NCBI RefSeq assembly: GCF_026151205.1
Contig: NC_087074.1
Span: 8,845,726 to 8,909,725 of the forward strand
Reading direction: 5' to 3'
Source: Bolinopsis microptera
Taxonomy: Eukaryota; Ctenophora; Tentaculata; Lobata; Bolinopsidae
Length of the DNA: 64,000 nt
This document shows positions 1 through 11,700 of the stretch, one piece after another. Position numbers and translations under genes: made by a program. Numbering within the stretch: the first letter of the stretch is position 1; every line of letters begins with the position of its first letter. A model generated the notes under the pieces. The model worked only from the letters and a program-made list of their open reading frames with translations. It did no database searches and had not been told where the DNA came from.

Positions 1-130
1 ATATAATTTAAAATGTGCTTCAAGTTTCCATCAAGGCTTAGATAGGGGACAAACCTAGGTTGTTGCTGGAGACAGATGTGGATACTGTTTGGGAATTTCT
101 AGATCTTGTACTCGTTAGCTGAGTAGAACC
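1..130 (-). pseudogene. Fragment of a further LDLa-GPCR copy at the window edge
   Basis: Positions about 64-115 closely match positions about 5024-5085 of the LDLa-GPCR on the same strand, around the shared 17-base core CTGGAGACAGATGTGGA. The matched part lies in the linker after the LDLa repeats of copy 1. Only this short block is recognisable, so it may be a relic or the edge of another tandem copy lying to the left. No open frame of useful length accompanies it. Confidence 0.45.
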
Positions 131-556
131 TTCGTCATATATTAATACATTTTTATGTGCTGGGTGTTAATAAATTGTGTGTATTTTCCAACATGCATCC
201 AAGTTGCTGCAGCTCTTTGATGTAGCACAAAAACTTCGAAGACTGCACTATAGCAGAATCTATATAATTATTACTATTCGACGTAAAAGTCTAGAAATGA
301 ATTGTACCTTTAGTACCGATTCAGCATCAAGGCGGATGGCATGTAACCAGGTCATACAGTGGTTAAATTATAATTAACTGGTTAAATAAATATAACAACA
401 TCAATGCATTTCCTGTTATTTTCCAATCACAATCAAGTTATGGTTTACACAATATTGATTTTAAATCGCAGTATACAATTAAGTTTAGCTTCACTAACCA
501 CAACTGAATTAATCATAGTGGTGTTAGCAATGTTCTATGTTGGATTGTACATGACT
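131..556. other. AT-rich intergenic sequence
   Basis: I see no coding signal, repeat or RNA gene here. It would contain the 3' UTR of the LDLa-GPCR copy 1, whose pre-insertion stop codon lies at 557-559. Confidence 0.4.
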
Positions 557-3500
557 TTAATCCTCTCGAATATGCACCTTAACAGTCACAGTCCCATTTA
601 TCTCTGTTGGGACTCCGTCGGGGGGGGGGGGGGGGGGGGGGGGGGGTACCAATGGCATAAATGGCATAATGGAGAATTGGCCAAGCAAAATTTCCATTTA
701 TGCCATGAAATTTCTATGCCATTTGACGATTTTTATGCCATTTGTCTCCATTTTATGCCATTCGAAATATGAAATTTTAAAACTTTGAACTGAGAATTTA
801 ATAACGAATAGTCTGCACCCTACTAGTACTGTCCACCTTTATCTCTATTTATTGTACTGACCCTGGTCATTAGAAACACCCCTAAAAGTTCGTTTTTTGA
901 CAAAAAAATTAAAACTTCTGTAATTTCATTTCTGTTTTTGTTACGCATTCGATTTTTGGTATGCGTATAGAAAATCGATACGGCTTTAAAATGAGATGTT
1001 CGGCGACCTCCTAGCTCACTCACTAGACTCAGTAGGAGTGATTTAACTGCGAGGGACAATTGAGGCTAACAAATTAGCCTCACCACTTTCAAAAAGGAAC
1101 TTTCTCATGTTACGTCCATGATATCCAAGTTGCAAGTATAATCCATAGTGATTATACTTGATCGAGATCTAAGCTTTAAATATTCGAGGTGAAAATGAGG
1201 CTAACAAGTATACGTTTGTGTATATTTTCGAGCATGTTCGGTATTGTGACTATCTAATGTGTCAACAATAAAAATGTATTCATCCTCTTCAAGTTCAACA
1301 TTTCAGAAATCGCAGAGTCTTCTTGTAGGAGGCCAAAATGAGGCTAATAAATGATTCGACCGCATTTTAAGTTTTAACTTTAATGTACGGAAACATGTTA
1401 TAGACCCACTATAAAACTTGTAATTGTAGCCTGAAGGTTATTGAGACTTTATCGAAACTTATGTGAGGTTGGATTGAGGCTAACTTCCCTCCTTGAGGCA
1501 AAATTGAGGCTAACAGATACACTACGCAGACAAACGTCACTGTGCCAGCTATCAAGTAGTTGCTGAGCAGCAGCAGCAGTTAGATGAAGAAAATGAAGTT
1601 GAGGAAGGAAATGTATTAGAGCTGTTGGCTAGAGTAGGCCCCTTACTTCTATGGAGCTCTCTGGCCAATTGCTCTGGCAATGCTCTCCATGGGGCCATGT
1701 AATATCACATGATCTGATATCATGCCAAATTAGACTCTAAACTATAAAGTATAATACAAATGGAACTGTTTGAGAAAAAACATTTTTCGTTACTTGGAAA
1801 GAGAATACTTACTCAACTGTCAGCATAACGAATCAGACGTACCTTGGTCCTTGATCTTATATGTACTTGTGACGGTCTTGTTTTGTATTTAACTCTGCTG
1901 AAGAAGCAATTCCCTAATGCTGAAATCGTCACTTATTACCTTGGAAGTGATCAGAATGAGCAGCTGTTTGCATTTATTCGGGTTTCTTTTTCATCTGGTC
2001 GCTCAAGAAATATGGATGCGATAACTATGGCCCATGGAATGGAGAGAAAGAATGTGTACAGTGCTTTATCATTACATGAAGACACATCTGCAATTGCACA
2101 TGCACGTGGAAGTACAGTTTTGCATCCTACAGTTCACCTAAAAAAGGTTAAATCTACTGGCCAAAGCAGAACGAGTGAAATGGACTGGTGGTATGATAAG
2201 CCTAGGCAAGTTGGCAAAAACGCTGGACAGGGCATCGAGGGACTGCATTAGAGAAGGGAAAAGAAACAATTTCCCTGTGTTCGCCGCAGTCGCAGATCCT
2301 GAAGAACGGAGTGGGAAGCCAATCGTCCATGGCCAAGAACTTTCTTGGGAAGCTGTAGATGATGAAGCTGGATGCCTCGAGGATGAGGACGACTTAGCTT
2401 ATGAGGTAGAACCTGGAGTTGATGATTGTGATGATGGAGAAACGATATCAACAGATAAATATGGAACACTATCCTTCCGGTCTTTTGAGACACTCACGCT
2501 CAATGGAGGAAGAAGCACTTTATCAACAAAATCTCGTCTTTCAAGATTCAAGGGGGACGCGTTTGGAGTGTCTTCTGATGTTCGCATATACAATCAACCT
2601 GAATGCGGATGTTCAACAGGTTTGAAAGCTGGCAGTACAGAAACTCTTAAAGTCTTCAAATCTCAGCAGGACTTTGCAACAGGAGTGGTTAGATTTATTT
2701 GTTATAAGTCATGCCCGATGAAGTACTACTGCCAGGAACATAGCCTAATCAATGGATCTCCTAATGTTTGGCTACTCGTCGAAGACAAATACATCAGATG
2801 CATTGTTCCTTGATGACATTCAAAATCGTTGTGTTGTCAATGTTTGTATTCTGTACATTTTGAACATCTCACAATTTGCTATTCTTGAATAGTGAAATGT
2901 TTGGTATATATTTGATATAATACATTTCTATTTTCTTTATTTAGTTATTTGTCATATGAATCTTTGACTTTAACGATCATTCCAAGCGTTATAAAGCATG
3001 AAACATGTCTCTTATTCAAGTACTAATAGTATTTGCGAATCTAAAGTCATCCTAAAGGTCAAATATGAAGACCTAAATTAATGGCATAAATTGGCATAAA
3101 TGGAGAATTGGCCAAGCTAAATTTCCATTTATGCCATGAAATTTCTATGCCATTTGACGATTTTTATGCCATTTGTCTCCATTTTATGCCATTGGTACCC
3201 CCCCTCCGTCGTCGACTGCTGCTTTTACTACTGATCCATTCTGGCGGCTTTCTTCATTTCTATTCCGGGTTTTGAGACCAACAGCAACTTTATTCTCATA
3301 GGATACATTCCTGCCTCTAGATGCTCGTCCCTTGTTGTCACGATTATCAAAATATTTATCTGTATCTTTATCTATATCTTTATCTACATCTTTATCTATA
3401 TCTTTATCTATATCTTTATCTATATCTTTATCTATATCATTATCTATATCTTTATCTATATCTTCCTCTACTTCGTTCTTTGTTATGATGTTTTTGTCCT

Positions 3501-6500
3501 TTTCTACACCACTGTCAGCTCCACTTGCATCTATTCGGATATTTATTTGATCCATTTCGTTAACCTTAGCTTTTGATTTATAATCAAAGAGGTGTTCGAT
3601 AACGCTCAAATAAATTCCTGGGTTGACAATTTTGGCAAAAATCATTTGAAAACGTGCCTGTAGAACGCCTGCCACAACATCGTCGTAAAGTAAGGGATTG
3701 ATCACAGAGTTGATCGGTAGGATCATCATGGAAAAGATACCATACCAGGGAGTGGCATCTAAAACTTCCAAAGAATGTAAGGCACAGATCACTGTGAAAG
3801 GCACCCAACAGCAAAAATCGGTGGTAATGATTAGTGCAATTTTCCTGTTAGTTTTGCGGTTTCTTTTATTGAGTTTATTATTATCAAGAGAGGATGCTAA
3901 CGTTTTTGAAGATTTTCTCGAGACAAGACCGATAACAATATAAGATAACGTTATGAAAAGAAAGCAGATGAGGTTAACTGCGAGGTTGAACCACACAAAG
4001 TATTTTTGGGGATCATCTTTCTTCACAAAATATTTGAAAAGGCAAACTCCATCATTTCCATAGAAATCCAGTTTAGTGACCATCAAAGTATGATCATCAT
4101 ATCCAAAATCATGAGAGAACATGTTCCTCACCATATTGATGATCATTTCCCAACTCAGGGTCATTTCTTTCATCCGTCCATAGTAAGCTTCAATGACTGG
4201 AAGAATGTTTTGTTTGTTTGGAGTTCCAATGAATAATTGGAGCTGGTCAGGAAACTTGAGTCCATTCACGAAGAAATCTTCTAAACCACGGTAAAATTGC
4301 AATAATTGCAGATATCGTGAATATGAAGGACACTCCAAGGACGACTCTGAGGCACTTTCCACGGCTAACTTCCCCGGGGGGCCTTAATGATTGTCTAATG
4401 CCATTCAGTCTGACTACGCTCAAACCTACCATTGAAAAAAGGGAAACTTGCGATCCAATTGTGCTAAGAACTCCGATTGTGGAACATTGGTAGCTGGTCA
4501 TCCATTCAATTTGATTTCGACAATAAGTCTTTCCAAAAATGATGGTGTCATAGGTTGCTACAACTAATAAGTAACATCCAACCAAAAGGTCACCAAAAGA
4601 TATGAGAATAATTAGAGATTTGTTATATAAAGCAACACTTGTTTTGCAACTTTTTAGAGCTCTGATGTTTCTTATTATGATAATCAGGTTTGTAGTCATT
4701 GCCAGTCCTCCTAAGAGCCATGTAGTCACTTTGAGGAAAAAAGTGTCTAGGATTTGTCTTGAGCACTGGTCATTGCATTCATCGGACTTATCTAAGCAAT
4801 CAAAATTACCATCACATTTACTAGTTTTTGGTATGAAACGAACGGAGGAACTACATTTGAAATGGTTACTACACGATGTCTCATCAGATGCATCTCCCCC
4901 GAAAATACTCATGGTCAGGAAAAATGAAGAGCTCTTTGACGCAGTTAACCTTGTCGAGGCTTGCGATGCTTCTGAGTCCTTTCATACAGTATGCTAGCCT
5001 CTTCAGGAGGCCGTTCTTCGAACTGGAGACAGATGTGGATATTGTTTGGGAACTTCTAGATAATGAACAAATCTTGTTCTCGTTTCCACACGTTTCAAGT
5101 CCGTCACAAAGTTGATTCAATTCCACGTAGCCGTTATCTCCTAAGAGACAGACAAAAACATTTTCGCAAGTTGTATCGCTGGTAACCAATCTATATGTCT
5201 TGCCCCTCCCACATGTTGGCCAAATCGCCAGTTCGTCGCTTCCATCTATGCAGTCTTGTACACCGTCAATTAACCAGGTTAAAGGCAATGTCAGCAAACC
5301 TGCTTTTCCAACTTTTATTTCGCAGGTGTTTTTGGTTTGACTGAGACATATTGGATGTAATTCGTCAGCATTGTCATCACAAAAACGTTTGTTGTCACAC
5401 ATCATGTGTTTGTGAGTGTAGCAGGATTTTGAAATGTTAAGACAATCACTTTCAATACGATCATCGCATACTGATACGCCCACAGCACAGATCATGTTTT
5501 TGGAAACAGTAGACTTGAATCCGTTTATGTTGCACGTAGCTCCAACCCTAGCTGGGTCTGTGCAATTTGTTTGAACTTCCTTCATGTCTGTGCAATAATA
5601 TTTATATTCTGCCAACTCCAAGTGATAAAATGTCACACATCTCGTAAAATTATGGATTGGCACCACAGTTTTCGAAAAGGATTGCACACATTTTTTCTTT
5701 GTATTTTCAGTAACTGTACAGTTGACCTCATCTGCTCTATCGTCACAATCTCTCGTTCCGTCGCATATCGAATTTGGATAAAGGTAGACAAATTCCCCAA
5801 AATATGTGCAATACATTCCATAAGTTAGGCCGTTACATATAGCCTCATCCTGGCAGTCTTCAACCTCACACCTATCATTACAGACAAACTTAGACTGAAC
5901 CACTAGTCCAGTTGGCAAGGTTGTCGTATCTGAACACCCAGTCTCATCGAGGTTTGTGTTTGTGCAGTCTTGAACGCCATCACAAACCCATCCCGATATT
6001 GCCAAATCTGTGAGGGTTACAACAGCGTTACTTCCTTTTTGGTAAAAGTCACACATTTGGTTTCCACATAATGTATCATCACTGTCCCTGTTCGTTATGC
6101 TATATCCTACAACTCGTCTGTCACAAGCTTGGTAGAAGTACGGATCCTCAGAGCAAGTTTGTCCATGTTTATATGGCAAGAACTTAGTACCAAGGTAATA
6201 AAACTCTTCAGAAGCATGGCACTTGTACTTCTCACCGCCCCATCTGTCATTTGAGCATCTGTACTTCAGAAACCCGCCATGTTCTCCAATGTGACACGAG
6301 TCAAGGTCATCTGAAAGATAATTGTCTGACATTTAGTTAAATCGAAAATAACCATAGCATAAAATCTCAGCCAAACTACTCTCATCTGACTACAATTCTC
6401 AATTCTGACTAAATCTAAATTTTGTTTTTAAAAGAGCTGAAGATCAACATGTAAATTTGGGAGAAAAGGGGCGGGGCATTTAAATCTAAAATGTATCGTC

Positions 6501-8055
6501 AATTTACTTGTTCTTAAAGTACTATCTTTCGATGTTGTTGTTTCAAATATCCAAGAAGTAACTGAATAATTAAAATTTGTTAGCGTCCATTTTGTTTCAA
6601 ATACCCAAGTAGTTTGTGGACTCCCATATTGATATAACCAAGTAGTAACGTAACTTGAAACATTTGTTTTCAATTCTGATGATCGACTTGTCATCGAATG
6701 TTCTTCCGGACCAGTTGTTGAATCTGAATTGGTAAGTAATTACACGCAGTATTTTGACAATATTTGATCAAAGTGAATGAATTTATCAATTTTAAGCTTC
6801 ATCCAGCTAGGGTTGATAATGAGATTACAATATGTTTATTTATTCATTTCATATCTGTCGTTGCTGCTACTGTTGTTTTAGTGGGGCCGCTATTTCAAAG
6901 CAAGGTTCCTTGAAAAAAAACCGCTATAGATCCGGTAATCGTACTGTAGTGCGACACGTACTCTAGTGCGACATGTACTCTAGTGCGACACGTACTCTAG
7001 TGCGAAGTCCTACAAAAACACCCTCTGTCGCACTACAGTACGTGTCGCACTACGATCCAGGTAGCGCACTCTAGTGCGACAAAATATCCTGACTTATTTC
7101 CAAGTTCAGGTCACATCCTATCCTTCTTATGGACCATTAAGTGATTCGTCGGGTCGGTTCACGTCACTTATTTCGAAGTGATCTTGCGAATACGATTCGT
7201 CGGTTCACATCACGTGTTTCGAAGTTATCCACTGATCATAATTCCTTCGGGTCAGTTCAAGCCACGTATGCAGTGTGTGATCCACTGGGTAACTCTTAAG
7301 CAGAATATGATCCTCATTCCTACCACACGCATCGTATGAAGGTATATCTCCAATTGGGATAACAATTTCATATGCTTGGGCCATAAATAAGGTCACGATG
7401 ATTCTACCAAAGCATCAAACAACATCAACATGTCTTCTTCAATCACCTTCATTCCTGGACGCTCTACTGGTTCAAGAAAAGTTATCCACGACGGATACCG
7501 CTACTGACTGGATAAGAATTGCGACGATAAGATCTACTGGCGATGCACTGAGAACTGAGAAGACCTGCTCCGGACGTCTCAGTCTGACAAACAACACTAC
7601 TGTGACCTGGACGCAGCTGAAAGCAACCCTTCCCTCGGAGATGGATTCCTTTGCTGCCTAGTGACTACTACGAACGTACCTGGGTCGGAACACAAACCTC
7701 CTCTCCCCCTTGATGGGCTGCACCAACCCTACTAGGTAGAAGTCCCGGAAATATTGACCTCTTTGGGCAATAGCCGGGTACTGTTCGAGAAAGTGTGAGA
7801 CAGTCTCCTCTCCGACTGACTTGGTGGTCGTTCGCCTCCGAGAGAGAGAGTTTGGTCTGTCTCTGATTTCTCGGGTGACCTCCGTCCCGCCGTTCGATGT
7901 TACTCCGTTATTGGCTCCAAGCAGGGACAAACAATACTGAGAATACTGATTATAAATTTACCTGAATTTGAAGCTTCCGATTTTAATGATGAAGTGGCTG
8001 AATCTGACGATTCTGACAGGAGTATCAAAACGAACGTTAACATTTTACTCTGCAT
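557..8055 (-). CDS. LDLa-repeat relaxin-receptor-like GPCR, copy 1 (frame-disrupted)
   Basis: Three coding blocks join with consistent phase-1 introns. Exon 1 (8055-7962) encodes a signal peptide, MQSKMLTFVLILLS. Exon 2 (6723-6508) is a Ser/Thr-rich linker. The long last exon starts at 6310. It encodes a Cys-rich ectodomain with several LDLa repeats (CDG..DC.D.SDE patterns), then a 7TM with the relaxin/LGR hallmarks [19 protein letters not shown] in TM6 and NPLLY in TM7. No leucine-rich repeats are seen, unlike vertebrate RXFP1/2. The DRY motif is replaced by VVRLN. Frame is lost near 4885-4960, where about 100 residues present in copy 2 are missing, and again near 4262-4300 after TM4 (LPWF). 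The tail contains an in-frame Asp-Ile-Asp-Lys repeat. A transposon at 621-3203 splits the last codons; without it the frame would run on to TAA at 557-559. It is probably a degrading duplicate of the copy at 45.9-49.8 kb. Single-base assembly errors could explain the second break. Confidence 0.8.
1060..1520 (+). repeat. Iterated TGAGGCTAAC motif inside the transposon
   Basis: The motif TGAGGCTAAC, with one TAAT variant, recurs five times near 1062, 1196, 1338, 1474 and 1505. The first is paired with an inverted half (TTAGCCTCA). The sequence between the copies is unrelated. The motifs lie between the left terminus and the transposase-like frames, so they could be protein-binding sites. Function is inferred only. 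Confidence 0.5.
1844..2813 (+). pseudogene. Decayed DDE-type transposase remnant
   Basis: Two overlapping frames (about 1844-2251 and 2175-2813) together read as one broken protein. The first contains LGSDQNEQLFAFIR, which resembles the conserved block (G-[ST]-D-x-x-E-x-x-F-x-x-x-R) near the C-terminal catalytic region of hAT/P-like transposases. The second has an acidic stretch and a Cys-rich end (ECGCS...CYKSCPMKYYCQ). A further short frame at 1555-1620 encodes a Gln/Glu-rich piece. A frameshift at about 2200 separates the frames. Placement inside an element with TIRs and an 8-bp TSD supports transposase ancestry. The exact family is unrecognised. Confidence 0.5.
3340..3475 (-). repeat. 12-bp minisatellite coding Asp-Ile-Asp-Lys repeats
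   Basis: A tandem array of TATCTATATCTT units runs in frame through the cytoplasmic tail of LDLa-GPCR copy 1. It encodes about ten copies of D-I-D-K with a few variants (DIDN, DVDK, DTDK). The frame is kept throughout. Copy 2 at 49.7 kb lacks the array, so it expanded after duplication. Confidence 0.85.
6935..7085. repeat. Short tandem/inverted repeat of GTAGTGCGAC
   Basis: Units of about 18-20 bp with the core ACTCTAGTGCGACA recur four times (6950-7005). They are followed by their reverse complement (GTCGCACTACAGTACGTG) and a further forward copy. This can form a hairpin. It lies in the first intron of LDLa-GPCR copy 1. Confidence 0.65.
7428..7640 (+). pseudogene. FLYWCH zinc-finger remnant
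   Basis: Reading forward, SGSRKVIHDGYRY, then LDKN and IYWRCTEN, and (after a frame change) TCSGRL and NNTTVTW follow the FLYWCH pattern (G-Y-x-Y ... YWRC ... C-x-R-L). An in-frame stop after DGYRY and a frameshift before the second Cys show it is broken. FLYWCH fingers are common in MULE-type transposons and in expanded host families. Here it sits alone in an intron beside a LINE fragment. Confidence 0.5.
7658..7930 (-). mobile_element. I-type LINE 3' fragment (degraded)
   Basis: The segment EETVSHFLEQYPAIAQ followed by GQYFRDFYL matches the C-terminal zinc-knuckle region of the LINE at 13.6-15.1 kb (EETVSHFLGQCPAIAQ). The nucleotide match near 7740-7810 to 13965-14040 is clear. Key Cys are changed and the frame is broken, so this is an old relic. 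Confidence 0.7.
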
Positions 8056-8733
8056 ACTGAAATGAAAGGTGATCATTGAACTTCTTTTCTAAGTTCTAAA
8101 AGTTAAAATAGCGTTTGGACGGTCTGAGAGAGTACTCCAATTTCCATTGTTCATCGCACGCCATTTTAAAATAGCTGCAGCCTGCAGCGCAGATAACAAC
8201 AGATGTATACGGAGTCGGAGGTACATATTTATTTAAGTTGTAAAGTAAGTGGTTTCAAAGTGACTGAGCAGCCGCACTAAGTGTACAAAACAGGCAATGT
8301 CACGAACCCTGCCCACAAATTTGATCTCAACAAGTTATCATAAATTGCAAACCTTTTGTTCAGTGAAATAATACGTTGTCGACGAAACAACATACTTTTA
8401 CTAGAGTAGCAGAGAGTAGTTGAGTATATTGTATAATGAACACGATTTTTGACAACAATTAAGTGTCCTTTGTAATAACGTATAGTGCGATGATACTTTG
8501 TAGACATGTGTGATGTCATAATTTTTACTTTACTTCTACTTTGTAATCGTCTAGATAGAATTAGAATAAAGAATCTCAATCAGTACTAACTAAAAATATA
8601 TATATATATGATCATAAAAATGACTCGAATAAAGATGACCCGGTATGGGCTAAACCTACTTTAAATTTGAAGTTGAACTGAAAGAGCAAATCAGATTGAT
8701 TCTTTGGATTCGTATGAACTATTTTTATCCCAG
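8056..8733. promoter_or_regulatory. Divergent intergenic region
   Basis: This gap separates the start of LDLa-GPCR copy 1 (-) from the first recognisable exon of the Delta-like gene (+). Any shared promoter and the unseen signal-peptide or N-terminal exon of the Delta-like gene should lie here. No clear TATA box or unambiguous upstream exon was identified. A weak candidate around 8150-8230 encodes a short Cys-containing stretch (ACSADNNRCIRSRR), but it is not convincing. Confidence 0.3.
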
Positions 8734-11700
8734 ATTCGACTAAAATTCGCTCTAATTGTGATTGGCGTTGAGAAGAATTATCCTAACAACGAGTACGCTA
8801 TGGCTAGTTTCGAGTTCGATCAAACTGGAGAATTCAGCGATAAAATAACTTTGCAGAGTGGCAGCGCATCTCTAACTTTTAGTTACAACGTGAGTTTTAA
8901 TTTGTAGGGAGGGAAGGTGCAAAAAAAACCGGGCCTTTTTAAAACTTTTTGAACGTTACGCCGCACTGTCTTACTATTAATGATTAAAGTACAAACATAA
9001 TTTTTTATTGGATGTTTTGTCGACAAAACATCCAATATTTTGCATTAAATTCTAAATTTAAAGGTTGATACTGAAACCAAGAAAAGCATTAAACCTAATT
9101 TGCATTGAACATAAATTACATTTAGGCGAGTTGTGCAGCAGATTATTACGGCACGTGCGACAAAATGTGTGTGCCACGTGACAGCCGCGCAGGACACTAC
9201 ACGTGTAATATCTCTACTGGAGATAGGATCTGCCTGGATGGATGGCGTGGGGAAAATTGTGATGCTGCTGATAGTTCAGGTAAAACAATAACAACTGACT
9301 ATACTTGTACTAGTAGTAGTGGGGGGGGTCCACGTTAAAAAAGTTAAATTCTAAGATCGAGATTTTGGAATTTAACATTAATTACTTTAACTTTTTTAAC
9401 TTTTTTAACATAAATTAAAAATCAGATTTTGGCTGACTAATCGGTTCAAATTTTAACATAATTACCCAAATTAAACTCAATTATGAGTGTTGATCTTTAT
9501 ATTTAGTACTAGTAGTACCTCGCTCTTGCAATTGTTTTCTGTAGTTGTAACTGATTTGATAACTCTACAAAAAAAACACCTTGTATCTATATATAGGGGG
9601 GGGGGGGGGGGGGGGGGGTGACATGTCTCCAATGTCTCCCGCACCTTATCTTTTCGAAAAAGACAACGACATTGGAGACATTGGAGACATTGGAGACACA
9701 GCTTTTGGAGACATTGGAGACATTGGGGTCATTGGGGACATTGGAGACACAGCTTTTGGAGACATTGGGGACATTGGAGACATTGGGGACATTAGGGACA
9801 TAAAATGGATATTAGGGGCATTGGAGACATTGGAGACACAGCTTTTGGAGACTCCTCCTCTTCCTCCTCCTCCTCCTCCTCCTCTTCCACCTCCTCTTCC
9901 ACCTCCTCCTCAGTCCTCCTCAGTCGTTCTCCTCCTCCTCCTGAGTCCTCCTCCTGGGTCCTCCTCCTCCTGGGTCCTCCTCCTCCTGGATCCTCCTCCT
10001 CTTCATCCTCCTCCTCCTCCTCAATCATCAGTCCTCCTCCTCAGTCCTCCTCCTCATCCTTCTCGTCAGTCCTCCTCCTCCTCAGTCCTCCCCAAGTCCC
10101 CCTCCTCAGTCCTCCCCCAGTCCCCCTCTTCCTCCTATTCAGTCCTCCTCCTCCTCCTCCTCAGTTCTCCTCAGTCCTCCTCCTTCTCAGTCCTCCTCCT
10201 GAGTCCTCTTCCTGAGTCCTCCTCCTGAGTCCTCCTCCTCCTCAGTTTTCCACCTCCTCCTCCTCCTCCACCTCCTCCTCAGTCCTCCTCAGTCGTTCTC
10301 ATCCCCCTCCTGAGTCCTCCTCCTGAGTCCTCCTCCTGGGTCCTCCTCCTCCTGGGTCCTCCTCCTCCTCCTCTTCATCTTCCTCCTCTTCCTCTTCAAT
10401 CATCAGTCCTCCTCCTCAGTCCTCCTAGCCTCATCCTTCTCGTCAGTCCTCCTCCTCCTCAGTCCTCCCCAAGTCCCCCTCCTCCTCAGTCCTCCCCCAG
10501 TCCCCTCCTCCTCCTATTCAGTCCTCCTCCTCCTCCTCCTCAGTTCTCCTCAGTCCTTCTTACGTCCTCCTCCTGAGTCCTCTTCCGATCCTGAGTCCTC
10601 CTCCTGAGTCCTCCTCCTCCTAGGTCCTCCTCCTTCTCCTCCTCCTCCCCCTCCTCAGTCCTTCTCCTCCTCCTCCTCTCTCAGTCATCCTCCTCAGTCA
10701 TTCTCCTCAGCCATCCTCCTCAGCCATCCTTCTCGGCCATCCTCCTCAGCCATCCTCCTCAGTACTCCTGAGTCCTCCTCCTGAGTCCTCCTCCTCCTCC
10801 TCCTCCTCCTCCTCCTCAGTCCTTCTCCTTCTCCTCCTCCTCCTTCTCAGTCATCCTCCTCAGTCATCCTCCTCAGCCATCCTCCTCAACCATCCTCCTC
10901 AGCCATCCTCCTCAGCCATCCTCCTCAGTACTCCTCAGTCCTCCTCCTCAGTCCTCATCCTCCTCCTCAGTCCTCCTCCTCATCCTTCTCCTTAGTCCTT
11001 CTCCTCCTCAGTCCTCCCCAGTCCCCCTCCTCCTCCTATTCACTCCTCCTCCTCCTCAGTTCTCCTGAGTCCTCCTCCTGGGTCCTCCTCCTCCTCCTGA
11101 GTCCTCCTCCTGGGTCCTCCTTCTCATAGGTCCTCATCCTTCTCCTCCTCAGTCCTTCTCCTCCTCCTCCCGAGTCCTCCTCCTCTTCCTCCTGAGTCCT
11201 CCTCCTGGGTCCTCCTCCTCCTAGTTCCTCCATCTTCTCCTTCTCCTCCTCAGTCCTTCTCCTCCACCTCCTCCTCCTCCTCAGTCATCCTCCTCAGTCA
11301 TCCTCCTCAGCCATCCTCCTCAGCCATCCTCCTCAGCCATCCTCCTCAGTACTCCTCAGTCCTCCTCCTTCTCAGTCCTCCTCAGGCCTCTTCCTGAGTT
11401 CTCCTCCTCCTCCTCCTGAGTCCTCCTCCTGGGTCCTCCTCCTCCTAGGTCCTCCTCCTTCTTCTCCTCAGTCCTACTCCTCCTCCTCAGTCATCTTTCT
11501 CCTCCTCCTCCTCCTCCTCCTCCCCCTCCTCCTCCTCCTCCTCCTCCTCCCTCTCAGTCATCCTCCTCGGCCATCCTCTTCAGCCATCCTCCTCAGTCCT
11601 CCTCAGTCCTCATCCTCCTCCTCAGTCCTCCTCCTCCTGGGTCTTCCTCCTCTTCATCCTCCTCAGTCCTCAGTCCTCCTCCTCAGTCCTCCTCCTCATC

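Larger units (their letters stand above)
621..3203 (+). mobile_element. DNA transposon with G-run tip and 8-bp TSD
   Basis: The element is flanked by perfect 8-bp duplications CTCCGTCG at 613-620 and 3204-3211. Its tips are inverted repeats: a run of 26 G then TACCAATGGCATAAA on the left, and TTTATGCCATTGGTACC then C's on the right. About 110 bp next to each tip (651-765 and 3079-3195) is nearly identical in direct orientation, because each terminal block is itself palindromic (TGGCATAAA...TTTATGCCA). The interior holds decayed transposase-like frames (1844-2813). An 8-bp duplication fits the hAT or P superfamilies. The superfamily is not proven. Confidence 0.85.

Noticed and set aside
9581-10228. 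Long frame with Gly-Asp-Ile and Pro/Ser-rich repeats
   Set aside because: It is a by-product of GGAGACATT and CCT simple repeats with no conserved domain; all frames over the tract look similar.
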